In this document: positions 34,937 through 44,581 of the stretch, piece after piece
Layout of the letters: the number at the start of each line of letters is the position of its first letter
Position numbering within the stretch: position 1 is the stretch's first letter
Assembly (NCBI RefSeq): GCF_004341205.1
Contig: NZ_SLUL01000009.1
Coordinates: 1-64,000 of the forward strand
Length of the DNA stretch: 64,000 nucleotides
Reading direction: 5' to 3'
Origin: Thermolongibacillus altinsuensis
Lineage (GTDB): Bacteria > Bacillota > Bacilli > Bacillales > Anoxybacillaceae
Made by a program: the position numbers and the translations under genes
The notes under the pieces: generated by a model
Databases searched by the model: none
Told to the model about the DNA's origin: nothing
What the model saw: the letters and a program-made list of their open reading frames with translations, nothing else

Positions 34937-35159
34937 ATTTATATAGATTCAAGTTGAGTTTCCGACATATCTCATCATGAATAGAAAGGCTGCTTTTCTG
35001 CCATAGGCGGCAAGAAAAATCTTGCCGCCCGGCATGCTTCTAGCATGCCGATTCCGAACGTAAAACGCATGACAGACAAATTCATTTGTCTGATGGCGTT
35101 TTCGTTCGGAGAAGTGGCAGAAAAGCTTGTTTATGTCGGAAAAATTAAGCTTATCATAT
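34937..35159 (+). repeat. 223-bp structured repeat, copy A
   Basis: Near-identical, in inverted orientation, to 41618-41840. It folds as a closed three-arm structure. Closing stem 1 is TTTCCGACATA (34959-34969) with TATGTCGGAAA (35132-35142). Closing stem 2 is GCTTTTCTGCCA (34992-35003) with TGGCAGAAAAGC (35115-35126). The arms are GGCGGCAAG/CTTGCCGCC (35006-35029), CGGCATGCT/AGCATGCCG (35030-35050) and a long arm (35054-35109) made of CCGAACG, AAAACGC, CAGACAAA and their complements. No protein is encoded. It lies in the 321-bp gap between the wrbA remnant and the aldo-keto reductase gene. Non-autonomous mobile element or structured RNA are the main candidates. Confidence 0.9.
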
Positions 35160-35234
35160 ATACTAGAATGCTTTGCATTTTTATCAGTCTTTGAGCATAA
35201 TAGATATGTATAAACTTGGAAAGGGAGAGAAAAA

Positions 35235-36074
35235 ATGAAGATTTTGCAGAATAGTTTGCAAGATTGTGCGACATTACATAATGGCGTAAAAATGCCATGG
35301 CTCGGTTTAGGCGTGTGGAAAATGGAAGATCGAGAAGAAGTGATCCGTGCGGTAAAAACAGCGCTTGAAATCGGGTATCGTCACATTGACACAGCGGCGA
35401 TTTATAAAAACGAAGAAGGGGTTGGCCAAGCAATTAAAGAATCAGGTGTCCCAAGAGAAGAGATCTTTATCACAACAAAAGTATGGAACTCCGACCAAGG
35501 ATATGAAACGACGCTGCAAGCGTTTGAAACGAGCTTGCAAAAGCTGGGTCTCGATTATGTGGATTTATATTTAGTCCACTGGCCTGTAAAAGGAAAATAC
35601 AAAGAAACATATAAAGCGCTGGAAAAGCTGTACAAAGAGGGAAGAGTACGCGCGATTGGTGTGAGTAATTTCCAAATCCATCATTTAGAAGACCTTATGG
35701 CTGATTGTGAAATTAAGCCGATGGTCAATCAAGTGGAGTACCATCCGCGCCTTTCCCAAAAAGAACTTCATGCGTTTTGCAAAAAACACGGCATTCAATT
35801 GGAAGCATGGTCACCGCTTATGCAAGGAAAATTATTGGATGATCCAACTTTAATCGAAATCGGCAAGAAATACGGAAAATCTCCAGCTCAAGTCATTCTT
35901 CGCTGGGATTTGCAAAACGAGGTCGTCACGATTCCAAAATCGGTCAAACCACATCGCATAAAAGAAAATGCAGATCTTTTCGACTTCGAACTAACTGCTG
36001 AAGATATGGAAAAAATTGATGCGCTCAACAAAGATGAGCGAATCGGTCCTGACCCGGATAACTTCGATTTCTAA
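35235..36074 (+). CDS. yvgN: Aldo/keto reductase (YvgN-like)
   Basis: The 279-residue (beta/alpha)8 NADPH-dependent reductase has the catalytic tetrad Asp52 and Tyr57 in [11 protein letters not shown], Lys in ITTKVWN (about 86) and His in LVHWP (about 119). The cofactor-binding end [19 protein letters not shown] is intact. Related Bacillus enzymes YvgN and YtbE reduce glyoxal, methylglyoxal and other aldehydes; the same is inferred. ATG 35235 follows AAAGGGAGAG. The gene is monocistronic, preceded by the structured repeat and followed by a terminator. Confidence 0.92.
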   Translation: MKILQNSLQDCATLHNGVKMPWLGLGVWKMEDREEVIRAVKTALEIGYRHIDTAAIYKNEEGVGQAIKESGVPREEIFITTKVWNSDQGYETTLQAFETSLQKLGLDYVDLYLVHWPVKGKYKETYKALEKLYKEGRVRAIGVSNFQIHHLEDLMADCEIKPMVNQVEYHPRLSQKELHAFCKKHGIQLEAWSPLMQGKLLDDPTLIEIGKKYGKSPAQVILRWDLQNEVVTIPKSVKPHRIKENADLFDFELTAEDMEKIDALNKDERIGPDPDNFDF

Positions 36075-36082
36075 CCATTAGT

Positions 36083-36127
36083 AGCCTGCCCTCACTGCGG
36101 AGTGGCGGGCATTTCATTTTTTTGTTT
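36083..36127 (+). terminator. Terminator of the aldo-keto reductase gene
   Basis: An imperfect GC-rich hairpin (GCCTGCCCTCACT with AGTGGCGGGC) is followed by TTTCATTTTTTT. Confidence 0.7.
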
Positions 36128-36192
36128 ATGAAGAATCGGATTTATGGTAAAATCATACATCATCTTTCAGAATATGGAGGAATTTTCTTAAT

Positions 36193-37389
36193 ATGTGGAA
36201 AAATCGCAATGTATGGCTTGTTTTAGGCGGTGAGTTTATTGCTGGAGTCGGATTGTGGCTTGGAATTATCGGCAACTTGGAATTTTTACAAACATATGTT
36301 CCTTCCGATTTCTTAAAATCGCTTATTTTGTTTTCGGGATTGCTGGCAGGGGTGATGGTCGGCCCTCTTGCTGGCAGAGTCATCGATACATATCAAAAGA
36401 AACAAGTTCTTCTTTATGCCGGTGCGGGACGAATGTTTAGCGTTGTTTTTATGTTGCTTGCTTTGAAGTACGAGTCGATTTTTTGGATGGTTTGTTTTAT
36501 GATTTCCATTCAAATAGCGGCAGCTTTTTATTTTCCAGCTTTACAAGCAACGATTCCGTTGGTGGTTGCTGAAAAAGAATTGCTGGCGATGAATGGGATT
36601 CATATGAACGTTGCAACGATGGCGCGCATTTTTGGTACTGCATTCGGCGGTGCTTTGCTCGTTGTAATGAGTTTATATTCGCTATACATCGGAGCCATGA
36701 TTGCCTATGCTCTCCTGTTTCTTTCAACCTTTTTCCTAACAGTGAAAGAAAATAAAATATCGTCGTCTTCCAAGCAGGAAACAAAACAAGGATTTAAAGA
36801 AGTGATCCCTATTCTACGCAACGTTCCCATTGTGTACATAGCCATTTTGTTAACCTTTGTCCCGCAATTATTTATTGGCGGATTTAATTTAATGGTCATC
36901 AACATTAGTGAATTGCAGCATGATCCATCCATTAAAGGATGGCTCTACACAATCGAAGGTACGTGCTTTTTAATCGGCGCTTTCATCGTCAAGCGCATCA
37001 CAGACGATAAGCGATTTGTCAGATGGATGTACGTATTTGCGATCATGATTGCGTTTGCTCATTTATCGCTGTATTTTGCAGACATTAAAATCGCGTCTAT
37101 TCTATCATTTGGTCTTTTTGGAATGGCCGTTGGTTGCTTTTTTCCAATCACAGCGACTATTTTCCAAACCAATATCGCTAAAGAGTATCACGGTCGTTTT
37201 TTCTCGTTTAAAAATATGTTGGATCGTGTCATGTTTCAAGTGGTGCTTTTGAGTTCGGGCTTTTTGCTTGATACGATTGGGCTGCAAAAAATGGTGCTGA
37301 TCTTCGGGGCGTTATCACTCTTCATTATTTTTTATGTATCGCTGAAAAAAGGAACGATCAAAAATCGTTATGAGCAAAACTCAGCATAA
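36193..37389 (+). CDS. MFS transporter
   Basis: 398 residues with 12 predicted membrane segments. The loop 2-3 region (VMVGPLAGRVIDTYQKKQVLLYAG) is a divergent MFS motif A. The pattern of TM11-12 and the acidic linker around residue 190 are like MFS_3 type permeases (YfiS-like). ATG 36193 has TGGAGGAATTT upstream. The substrate cannot be predicted. The gene is monocistronic, with no regulatory gene beside it. Confidence 0.8.
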   Translation: MWKNRNVWLVLGGEFIAGVGLWLGIIGNLEFLQTYVPSDFLKSLILFSGLLAGVMVGPLAGRVIDTYQKKQVLLYAGAGRMFSVVFMLLALKYESIFWMVCFMISIQIAAAFYFPALQATIPLVVAEKELLAMNGIHMNVATMARIFGTAFGGALLVVMSLYSLYIGAMIAYALLFLSTFFLTVKENKISSSSKQETKQGFKEVIPILRNVPIVYIAILLTFVPQLFIGGFNLMVINISELQHDPSIKGWLYTIEGTCFLIGAFIVKRITDDKRFVRWMYVFAIMIAFAHLSLYFADIKIASILSFGLFGMAVGCFFPITATIFQTNIAKEYHGRFFSFKNMLDRVMFQVVLLSSGFLLDTIGLQKMVLIFGALSLFIIFYVSLKKGTIKNRYEQNSA

Positions 37390-37517
37390 TTTTGAAGTTT
37401 TGTTTTTCAATTTTGTGAAAATTTGTTGACGTATGTCGAATAAATTCCTATATTGTAATACAATGGTAAAGTAAATGTCATCCAATGTAAGAGAGCATAA
37501 TAGATAGGAGGTTGTTT

Positions 37518-38789
37518 ATGAAACGAATTTCAGTTCAACTTGTTGTTTTCGTTGCAGCGATCCTCATTGTTTTGACAACAACATCAGGAGGAGTCGCATA
37601 TTTGGATGAGAAACGGCAATGGATCGAAATTGGGATGGCGTTAATGGTACTCATTTCTGTTATTGGTCTGGGTATGTTTTATTTTTTTGTTCGCAGAAAA
37701 ATGAGAGGGCTAGAACAATTGCAGCAAGCGATGAGCCGTGTAGCTGCGGGAAATTTGGAGATTGAACCGATTCGCTATAAAACGGATGACGAGATTGGTC
37801 AACTCGTTTCTGCATTTACGACGATGGTTCAAAACTTGCAAACATTAGTGAGCCATATGCAAGAGACAGGTAAAAAAGTTTCGGATTCGTCTGTGGAGCT
37901 ATCCGCTTTAAGTGAAGAAACAACAGCCGCAAGCGAGGAAATGAATCGGGCGATTCAAGAAATCGTGAATGGAAACACTTCGCTAGCTTCTGAGCTTGAA
38001 GGACTAAACAATGAAACGGATTCGCTGGCTTCTGCGCTTGATCATTTGCTGCAACAAAATAAGCAAGTGCTCGATTTAACCCAGCACGTTTCTGAAGCTG
38101 TAGAAAACGGGCAGAAACAAGTCATGACCCTTCAAGAGGCGAATCGAGCATCGGTTGATTCATCTAATGAAATTAGTGTTGGCGTTACGAGCCTGTATGC
38201 GAAAGTAAAAGAGATTGCCAACATCGTCACAACGATTGAGCAAATTGCTTCTCAAACAAACTTGCTGGCGCTTAATGCGAGCATCGAAGCAGCGCGAGCA
38301 GGAGAGCACGGCAAAGGATTTGCGGTCGTAGCGGAAGAAGTGCGCAAACTAGCCGAGGCGACGAATGAGTCAACGGCAGAAATTCAACGTATGATTCAAG
38401 GAATCGAACAGCAAACGGAAGCAACGGTCATGACGATGTCGCAAACCGTTTCTATTTCTGAACAGTTAAACCAAGCCGTTCAAGATACGGAAAAACAATT
38501 TACCAATATTTCGTCTGCTGTGAACCATATTATTAAGGCGATTGAGGCAAGCAGTCAACAGTTGGATACAATTGAACAAATTGCCAAAAAATTCATTGAT
38601 GCTACATCGACGATTTCGGCTGTTGCTGAGCAAACTTCGGCATCGTCTGAAGAAATTTCCGCATCCGTTCATGAACAATTCAAAGTTATTCAGAAAATCT
38701 CTCAATCAGCTGCGCATTTAACCGAGCTAAGCGAGCAGTTGAACGAATTTATTCGTCAATTTCGATTAAACGAAAAACAAGGTGCTTGA
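37518..38789 (+). CDS. Methyl-accepting chemotaxis protein without an external sensor domain
   Basis: About 423 residues from ATG 37518, 8 bp after AGGAGG. TM1 (about 5-24) and TM2 (about 36-56) are separated by only about a dozen residues ([10 protein letters not shown]), so no ligand-binding domain exists outside the cell. HAMP (about 57-110) and the signalling hairpin follow, with the conserved tip [40 protein letters not shown] near residue 250. Such receptors may sense membrane state, redox or energy changes, or act through other receptors. The domain reduction is seen directly; the role is inferred. Confidence 0.88.
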   Translation: MKRISVQLVVFVAAILIVLTTTSGGVAYLDEKRQWIEIGMALMVLISVIGLGMFYFFVRRKMRGLEQLQQAMSRVAAGNLEIEPIRYKTDDEIGQLVSAFTTMVQNLQTLVSHMQETGKKVSDSSVELSALSEETTAASEEMNRAIQEIVNGNTSLASELEGLNNETDSLASALDHLLQQNKQVLDLTQHVSEAVENGQKQVMTLQEANRASVDSSNEISVGVTSLYAKVKEIANIVTTIEQIASQTNLLALNASIEAARAGEHGKGFAVVAEEVRKLAEATNESTAEIQRMIQGIEQQTEATVMTMSQTVSISEQLNQAVQDTEKQFTNISSAVNHIIKAIEASSQQLDTIEQIAKKFIDATSTISAVAEQTSASSEEISASVHEQFKVIQKISQSAAHLTELSEQLNEFIRQFRLNEKQGA

Positions 38790-38806
38790 TCGCGCCTTGT
38801 TTTTTA
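38775..38806 (+). terminator. Terminator of the short chemoreceptor gene
   Basis: AAACAAGGTGC (38775-38785) pairs with GCGCCTTGTTT (38792-38802) with one mismatch, then T residues. Confidence 0.82.
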
Positions 38807-38852
38807 CATAAAAACCAAATATTCAAAAATAAAAAAGGGAGAGGCTGAAAAA

Positions 38853-39758
38853 ATGTCTACGCGTACAAAGGGATTATGGATGGTGCTCATTGCCTCTACG
38901 TTATGGGGGGTATCGGGAACGGCAGCTCAAGTGCTATTTCAAGAAAAAGAAATGACAGCGGACGGACTGGTTGTGATTCGCATGCTAGTAGCGGGGATTC
39001 TGTTATTGTTGATGGCCGCTTGGAAAGGAATTTCGCTGTTAGCCATTTGGCGCAAGCGCGAAAGTCGTTTGCGTTTATTGTTATTTAGCATTTTTGGAAT
39101 GCTTGGTGTGCAATATACATATTTCGCTTCGATCGAAACAGGCAATGCGGCGACTGCCACATTGCTGCAATATTTAGCACCTGTTTACATCGTCGTATAT
39201 TCGCTTATGAAAGAAAAAAGGAAACCGTCCAAACCGATTTGGTTTGCCGTTGGATTTGCGCTGATCGGAACGTTTCTTTTACTGACGAACGGAGCCATTG
39301 AAGGTTTAAGCGTTTCGTTCATCTCGTTTATTTGGGGAATCCTTTCAGGGATCGCATTAGCGTTTTATACGCTAACATCCGCAGCTTTATTGAAAAACTG
39401 GTCCTCATTCATTGTTGTTGGCTGGGGCATGGTGATTGGCGGCGGGGTGATGGGGTTATTTTCCTCATCCTGGCTGAAACCTTCCGCTGAATGGGGATTA
39501 GATACATTTCTTCTCATCATTTTTGTGATTGTTTTCGGTACATTGCTCGCGTTTTTGCTTTTTATCGAAAGCATTCGCCACCTATCTCCAACAGAATCAA
39601 GCATTCTTTCAAGCTTCGAACCGTTGTCAGCGGTCATTACGTCCATCGTTTTTTTACACGTATCGTTCGGATTTTTTCAAGCCATTGGCGGTGTTTTAAT
39701 TATCTTGACGGTATTCGTTTTGTCTAAAGGCAACCGTTCCTCCTCAGAAATTTTGTAA
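38853..39758 (+). CDS. DMT-superfamily (EamA) transporter
   Basis: The 301-residue protein has ten membrane segments formed by two EamA repeats (STLWGVSGTAAQVLFQ at the start of the first, SFIWGILSGIALAFYTL at the start of the second) and the GTLLAFLLFIESIRHLSPTESSILSSFEPL segment typical of YicL/RhaT-like exporters. It probably exports amino acids or small metabolites. ATG 38853 has AGGGAGAGG upstream. The gene is monocistronic between two chemoreceptor genes. Confidence 0.88.
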   Translation: MSTRTKGLWMVLIASTLWGVSGTAAQVLFQEKEMTADGLVVIRMLVAGILLLLMAAWKGISLLAIWRKRESRLRLLLFSIFGMLGVQYTYFASIETGNAATATLLQYLAPVYIVVYSLMKEKRKPSKPIWFAVGFALIGTFLLLTNGAIEGLSVSFISFIWGILSGIALAFYTLTSAALLKNWSSFIVVGWGMVIGGGVMGLFSSSWLKPSAEWGLDTFLLIIFVIVFGTLLAFLLFIESIRHLSPTESSILSSFEPLSAVITSIVFLHVSFGFFQAIGGVLIILTVFVLSKGNRSSSEIL

Positions 39759-39843
39759 AGATAGGGAGAAAATCACTGTACAGGCTTATATTTTCTGATA
39801 AAATAATAATGCTCATTTTTTCACAAAGAAGAGGGGGACTTCA

Positions 39844-41526
39844 ATGAAAACGCGTGGAAAAATTATTTCGATTGGTGCGCTGACCGTCGTCGTTATGCTT
39901 GCAATTATTATCGCCGTCATTTATTTCCGATTCCAATCATTAATTACTCAGCAGGTCATTACGACGAACGCAAAGCTCGCTTTAGATTTAATCGATGCCA
40001 AGCATTATGGAGATTGGCAAGTGAAAGATGGCGAACTATACAAAGGGGTCACAAAAGTAAGTGAAAACTACGAATTGGTGGATTACATTAAGCGAGAAGT
40101 TCACGCCGATACTACCATTTTTCTTGGCGATGAACGCGTAACGACGACAGTCGAAAAAGATGGAGAAAGACAAGTAGGAACAAAAGCATCGAGCGAAGTG
40201 GTCAAAAAAGTGCTGGAACAAGGTCATGATTACATCGGTCAAGCAGACGTTTTAGGGCGTACATATGTCACAAGTTATTTGCCGATTAAAGACGGAGACG
40301 GAAACATTATCGGCATGTTTTTTCTTGGAATTCCTAAAAGCGTGATTGATCAAGAAATCAACGGAGTAATTTATGAAATCATTATCATTACGCTTATTGT
40401 ATTAGCGATCGGAATCGTTGTTTATTATCTCTTTATTTCGCTGCGCATTATTAAGCCGCTTCATATCGCCAAAGACTATATTCATGCGGTTGCGGAAGGG
40501 GATTTTACGCGCGAACTGCCAAGTCGTGTGCTAAAAGCAAAGGATGAGTTTGGCGAAATGGCACGTGCGCTTGATGAAATGCGTATGGCGATGCGAAACA
40601 TGATCGTTCACATTCAAAGTCAATCTGAAGTGGTGGATCAGCAATCCAGCGCGTTAGCAGCCACCTCGCAACAAATGTCGGCATCGACGGAAGAAGTCAC
40701 TTCGACGATGCAGCAAGTGTCTGAAGGAGCGACTTCTCAAGCCAATGATTTAGCGGAAATTGTTCATTCGCTTTCTTATTTAACAGAAAAAGTGGAAAAC
40801 GTGTATACAGAGCTCGAAAAAGTGAAAGAGGAAACGGAGAATACAGCGGAAAAAGCAGATATCGGTAAACGCGAAATGGATGCGCTCATCGCTTCTATTG
40901 AAGAAATTAGACAGGCATTTGAAATGGTCATTCAACATGTCACAAACTTAACGAACTCTGTCAAGCAAATTAGCAACATTACCGAAATGATTTCGAGTAT
41001 TTCGGAACAAACGAATTTGCTTGCGCTGAACGCAGCGATTGAAGCAGCACGCGCGGGAGCGGCAGGAACAGGGTTTGCGGTTGTTGCCGAAGAAGTGCGC
41101 AAACTGGCGGAACAATCGAAAAAGTCAACGGAAGAAATCGTTCAGCTTATCTCTTCGATTGATCAAAATACGAATGACGTCATGAAAACATCGAAAAACG
41201 TTGAGCGATTTATTCAAAATCAATCTACGGCTGTTGAAAATACCGTTCGCTCATTCGGTGACATTCTCAATTCCATTAACAAAGTGTCACCATTGCTGCA
41301 AACAACGGGTGAGGCCATCGATGAAATTGTCAAAGCGAAAGATGAGATTACTAGCAAAGTTGAACAAATAAGCGCGGTTGCTGAAGAAAATTCCGCAGCA
41401 GCCGAAGAAGTGACCGCAGCGGCTGAAGAGTTGACCGCCTCTGCTCAAGAAATTGCTTCGACCGCTCAACAGCTCAACTCGATTGCCGAAAAATTACAAG
41501 AAACCGTTCGGAAATTTGTTGTCTAA
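39844..41526 (+). CDS. Methyl-accepting chemotaxis protein with single-Cache sensor
   Basis: 560 residues. TM1 (about 10-30), extracellular sCache domain (about 35-180; [42 protein letters not shown]), TM2 (about 180-205), HAMP (about 206-260) and the signalling domain with tip [19 protein letters not shown] near 395. The C-terminal part is rich in Ala/Glu repeats ([20 protein letters not shown]), typical of methylation helices. sCache_3 domains usually bind carboxylates; the ligand is unknown. GAAGAGGGGG precedes the ATG. Confidence 0.92.
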   Translation: MKTRGKIISIGALTVVVMLAIIIAVIYFRFQSLITQQVITTNAKLALDLIDAKHYGDWQVKDGELYKGVTKVSENYELVDYIKREVHADTTIFLGDERVTTTVEKDGERQVGTKASSEVVKKVLEQGHDYIGQADVLGRTYVTSYLPIKDGDGNIIGMFFLGIPKSVIDQEINGVIYEIIIITLIVLAIGIVVYYLFISLRIIKPLHIAKDYIHAVAEGDFTRELPSRVLKAKDEFGEMARALDEMRMAMRNMIVHIQSQSEVVDQQSSALAATSQQMSASTEEVTSTMQQVSEGATSQANDLAEIVHSLSYLTEKVENVYTELEKVKEETENTAEKADIGKREMDALIASIEEIRQAFEMVIQHVTNLTNSVKQISNITEMISSISEQTNLLALNAAIEAARAGAAGTGFAVVAEEVRKLAEQSKKSTEEIVQLISSIDQNTNDVMKTSKNVERFIQNQSTAVENTVRSFGDILNSINKVSPLLQTTGEAIDEIVKAKDEITSKVEQISAVAEENSAAAEEVTAAAEELTASAQEIASTAQQLNSIAEKLQETVRKFVV

Positions 41527-41552
41527 AACGGCAGTGTTCGCTGCCGGTTTAT
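41527..41552 (+). terminator. Terminator of the Cache chemoreceptor gene
   Basis: AACGGCAG (41527-41534) pairs with CTGCCGGTT (41541-41549), followed by a T-rich tract. Confidence 0.72.
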
Positions 41553-41617
41553 TTTTTGTAAAGGAGTTATATTAAGTTAGACATATGTGATCATGAAAAA
41601 ACGAGTGATTGTTATAA

Positions 41618-41840
41618 ATATGATAAGCTTAATTTTCCGACATAAACAAGCTTTTCTGCCACTTCCCCGAACGAAAAACGCCATCAGACAAATGAATTTG
41701 TCTGCCATGCGTTTTACGTTCGGGATCGGCATGCTTCTAGCATGCCGGGGCGGCAAGAAAAATCTTGCCGCTTATGGCAGAAAAGCGGTCTTCTATTCAT
41801 GATGAGATATGTCGGAAACTCAACTCGAATCTATATAAAT
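41618..41840 (-). repeat. 223-bp structured repeat, copy B
   Basis: Reverse complement of copy A (34937-35159), same length, differing at scattered positions, several of them single-base indels that cancel out. Stems are conserved. The loops of two arms are reversed relative to copy A (TTTTT against AAAAA, TAGAA against TTCTA). It lies in the 424-bp gap between a chemoreceptor gene and the coiled-coil gene, with no protein-coding gene in that gap. The 71-residue frame crossing it is a by-product of the repeat. Confidence 0.9.
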
Positions 41841-41950
41841 GAGTTATTAGACAATCGACGAAACTACTAAAGTAGGGCAGGGATGAAAATAGAACATCGC
41901 CTTTGTTGCAATGGTATGTTAGAATGTAAGGAAAAGAAGGAGGTGAGAAA

Positions 41951-42550
41951 ATGGAACAAGTTGAATTTTTAGGGATGATTTCTCAACTGCTCGATGAAAA
42001 ATTGTCCCCTATCGATCAGCGGCTTGCAACGATTGAAAATGATGTTCATTCATTGAAAGAAGGGCAGAAGCGATTAGAAGGAGAAGTACAAGCGTTAAAA
42101 GAAGGTCAAGAGCGGTTAGAAACAAGAATGAGCAGCTTAGAAGAAAGAGTGGATGGTTTTGAAGCCCGCTTTGACCGTTTGGAAGAAAGAGTAGATGGTT
42201 TTGAAGCCCGCTTTGACCGTTTGGAAGAAAGAGTGGATGGTTTTGAAGCCCGCTTTGATCGCTTGGAAGAAAGAGTAGATGGTTTTGAAACTCGTTTTGG
42301 CTGCTTAGAAGAAAAAGTGGATGGCTTTGAAATTCGCTTTGACCGTTTGGAAGAGAAAGCGGATCATTTAATCGTTGAGATGCGAAGCCACTTTCGTCAT
42401 GTGGAAACGATGCTAGAAAACCATCAACGTGTACTTGAAACAGCATCGCAGGAAATGTCAAAAGGAAAAATACAAACGGACTATTTGCTTAAAAAAGTAG
42501 CCGAACATGACTTAGATATTCACCGCATCAAAAATCACCTTCAGCTATAA
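41951..42550 (+). CDS. Coiled-coil protein with 14-residue tandem repeats
   Basis: 199 residues from ATG 41951 behind AAGGAGGTG. The whole protein is heptad-rich: an N-terminal part (LDEKLSPIDQRLATIENDV), then five near-perfect copies of LEERVDGFEARFDR (about residues 63-132) with a sixth degenerate copy, then a charged helical end. Each repeat is two heptads. The protein probably forms a long rod. Similar DUF-type proteins occur in Bacillaceae without known role. No membrane segment is seen. Confidence 0.82.
   Translation: MEQVEFLGMISQLLDEKLSPIDQRLATIENDVHSLKEGQKRLEGEVQALKEGQERLETRMSSLEERVDGFEARFDRLEERVDGFEARFDRLEERVDGFEARFDRLEERVDGFETRFGCLEEKVDGFEIRFDRLEEKADHLIVEMRSHFRHVETMLENHQRVLETASQEMSKGKIQTDYLLKKVAEHDLDIHRIKNHLQL
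42137..42346 (+). repeat. Five 42-bp tandem repeats within the coiled-coil gene
   Basis: In-frame units begin at 42137, 42179, 42221, 42263 and 42305. Units 1-3 are almost identical and units 4-5 diverge, which suggests recent expansion from the 5' side. Unit number may vary between strains. Confidence 0.92.
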
Positions 42551-42610
42551 TGTTGAAACTCCCCCGTTTATACCCTCTAAGAAATTTCCGCGATGGGATA
42601 TTGTCTAAGG

Positions 42611-42643
42611 AGGCATAGCCAAGAAAATAAGCTATGCCTTTTC
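42611..42643 (+). terminator. Terminator after the coiled-coil gene
   Basis: GGCATAGC (42612-42619) pairs with GCTATGCC (42631-42638), then TTTTCG. Confidence 0.7.
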
Positions 42644-42756
42644 GTTTATTATGAGTCTACTATAGAGAAACATTGACAATCATCTATGAACAACATATGA
42701 TAACATTAAGTATCAAATGTTTAAACTTTTAAACATAATGGATAGAAGGTGTGATT

Positions 42757-44118
42757 ATGATCCATCTATTCGAAAAGCAAAAACGTTACTTTCAAACAGG
42801 GGAAACGCGTCCGATCGATTTTCGTTTACAACAGCTAAAAAACTTAAAAGCTGCCATTAAAAAATATGAACGAGAGATTATCGATACATTGAAAGTCGAA
42901 TTGCATAAATCCGAATTTGAAGCGTATAGCGCCGAAATTGGTGTCGTATATGAAGAAATTCGTTTTATGATAAAACGGCTGCCTGATTGGATAAAGCCGC
43001 AGCGTGTTCCAACACCGCTCACACATATCGGTTCTAAAAGCTACATTTATCCAGAACCGTATGGGGTGAATCTCATTATCGCGCCGTGGAATTACCCGTT
43101 TCAACTTGCGATTAGCCCGCTTGTTGGAGCCATTGCGGCAGGAAACTGCGCCATCATCAAACCGTCTGAATATACGCCAAACATGTCGGCGTTGCTGAAA
43201 AAAATGATTTCTGAAACATTTCCGGAAGAGTATATCGCTGTCGTTGAGGGGGGAGTGGAGGTTAGTCAACAATTGCTCGACCTTCGCTTTGATCATATTT
43301 TCTTTACCGGAAGTGTTCCTGTCGGCAAAATTGTGATGGCGGCAGCGGCGAAATACCTCACTCCTGTCACGCTTGAGCTAGGCGGAAAAAGCCCGGCGAT
43401 TGTGGATGCATCGGCGCATCTTGATTTAGCAGCTAAACGGATTGTTTGGGGAAAATTTTTAAATGCAGGGCAAACATGCATCGCACCTGACTATGTTCTT
43501 GTCGATGCTAATGTCAAATCACTGCTCATTGAAAAGATGAAGCAGTACATTGTCGAATTTTATGGAGAACGTCCAGAACAAAGCCCTTATTATGGAAGAA
43601 TCGTGAGCGAAAGACATACAGAACGGCTTGTCCGGTTTTTGAATGAAGGAACGATTGTTCACGGCGGACGGTACGACATCGAACAACGATGGATTGAACC
43701 GACGCTTCTCGATGAAATTACGTGGGAAGACGATGTCATGAGAGAAGAAATTTTTGGTCCGATTTTGCCGATTCTTACATTTGAAACAATCGATGAAGCG
43801 ATTGCCATGGTCAATGCCTACGAAAAGCCGTTAGCCCTTTATTTGTTTTCTGAAGATCGGCAAGTACAACAGCAAGTCATTGAACAAATCAGCTTTGGCG
43901 GCGGTTGTATTAACGATACAATCATGCATATTGCGACTCCGTATTTGCCGTTTGGCGGAGTGGGACAAAGCGGAATGGGGGCTTACCATGGGAAAGCAAG
44001 CTTTGATGCGTTTTCTCATTACAAAAGCGTATTGAAACAAACAACCAAATTTGATCTATCCATTCGCTATCCAAATAACCCAAACGCATTAAAATGGATT
44101 CGCAAGCTTTTTAAATAA
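42757..44118 (+). CDS. NAD(P)-dependent aldehyde dehydrogenase (YwdH-like)
   Basis: About 453 residues; ATG 42757 is preferred to GTG 42751 because AGAAGGTG lies 6-8 bp before it. Conserved elements are APWNYPFQLAISPLVGAIAAGNCAIIKPSE, FFTGSVPVGKIVMAAAA (cofactor binding), the general base Glu in LELGGKSPAIV and the nucleophilic Cys in AGQTCIAPDYVL. The hydrophobic-tailed class-3 type of fatty-aldehyde/aromatic-aldehyde dehydrogenases fits best, but no C-terminal anchor is seen. The enzyme oxidises aldehydes to acids in the cytoplasm; the substrate is unknown. Confidence 0.92.
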   Translation: MIHLFEKQKRYFQTGETRPIDFRLQQLKNLKAAIKKYEREIIDTLKVELHKSEFEAYSAEIGVVYEEIRFMIKRLPDWIKPQRVPTPLTHIGSKSYIYPEPYGVNLIIAPWNYPFQLAISPLVGAIAAGNCAIIKPSEYTPNMSALLKKMISETFPEEYIAVVEGGVEVSQQLLDLRFDHIFFTGSVPVGKIVMAAAAKYLTPVTLELGGKSPAIVDASAHLDLAAKRIVWGKFLNAGQTCIAPDYVLVDANVKSLLIEKMKQYIVEFYGERPEQSPYYGRIVSERHTERLVRFLNEGTIVHGGRYDIEQRWIEPTLLDEITWEDDVMREEIFGPILPILTFETIDEAIAMVNAYEKPLALYLFSEDRQVQQQVIEQISFGGGCINDTIMHIATPYLPFGGVGQSGMGAYHGKASFDAFSHYKSVLKQTTKFDLSIRYPNNPNALKWIRKLFK

Positions 44119-44150
44119 AATGCTTCCGCATGTGGCGGAAGCATTTTTAA
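44119..44150. terminator. Terminator of the aldehyde dehydrogenase gene
   Basis: AATGCTTCCGC (44119-44129) pairs with GCGGAAGCATT (44135-44145), followed by TTTT. Confidence 0.88.
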
Positions 44151-44275
44151 CTGGCGATATATTTTTCGCTCCATTTATGTCTCCATTTATTTCTTCTTTC
44201 CATTCGCTTTCCTTTGTATAAATGTTTATATTTTTTCCAATGAATTTTCCACTGTTTTCGTCTTTCTGCACGCAT
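44147..44275 (-). CDS. Small basic ORF
   Basis: 42 residues from ATG 44275 with GAAAGGGTGAAG upstream. It is strikingly basic and Trp-rich (MRAERRKQWKIHWKKYKHLY, then KGKRMERRNKWRHKW). Its stop touches the aldehyde dehydrogenase terminator. No family is recognised. It could be a tiny nucleic-acid-binding protein or a chance frame in AT-rich sequence. Confidence 0.38.
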   Translation of the reverse strand: MRAERRKQWKIHWKKYKHLYKGKRMERRNKWRHKWSEKYIAS

Positions 44276-44581
44276 ATTCTTCACCCTTTCTAAGTTGTCC
44301 ATTTTTTATTTTTATCAATTCTCGAAGCGGGCTGTCAAATCCTTTGACTATTTTTGACTATTATTGTCGAAAGAAAGGAATTTTTTGGATTGTTCGTCGA
44401 AACTCATGAATGCACCGAGACGGTTTTCTTTTCTTAAAAACTTAAAGCACAAGTTAAGACGCTTCATTCGCAAGTCCATCTTTATTTTGCTTTGAAACAA
44501 TCCGTACTTTTTGTGCATGTTTCTTTCTCTCACACACGTTATTTGGTAAAATTACGATATCAAAAATCGGGAGGGATGCCA
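44276..44581. other. Non-coding region upstream of the CHASE3 chemoreceptor
   Basis: AT-rich, no gene. A direct repeat TTTGACTA occurs at 44343-44350 and 44353-44360; TTGACT could serve as a -35, but I cannot place the -10. The 61-residue minus-strand frame here has no ribosome site. Confidence 0.4.

Noticed and set aside
41587-41802. 71-residue frame crossing repeat copy B
   Set aside because: It is only a translation of the structured repeat. Copy A has no equivalent frame because of the compensating indels, and there is no ribosome site.
42137-42346. Regular 42-bp repeats that could suggest a CRISPR array
   Set aside because: The repeats are contiguous without spacers, in frame, and encode two-heptad coiled-coil units.
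44348-44533. 61-residue minus-strand frame before the CHASE3 chemoreceptor
   Set aside because: No ribosome site, low-complexity Lys/Phe-rich composition and overlap with the likely promoter region of the chemoreceptor gene.
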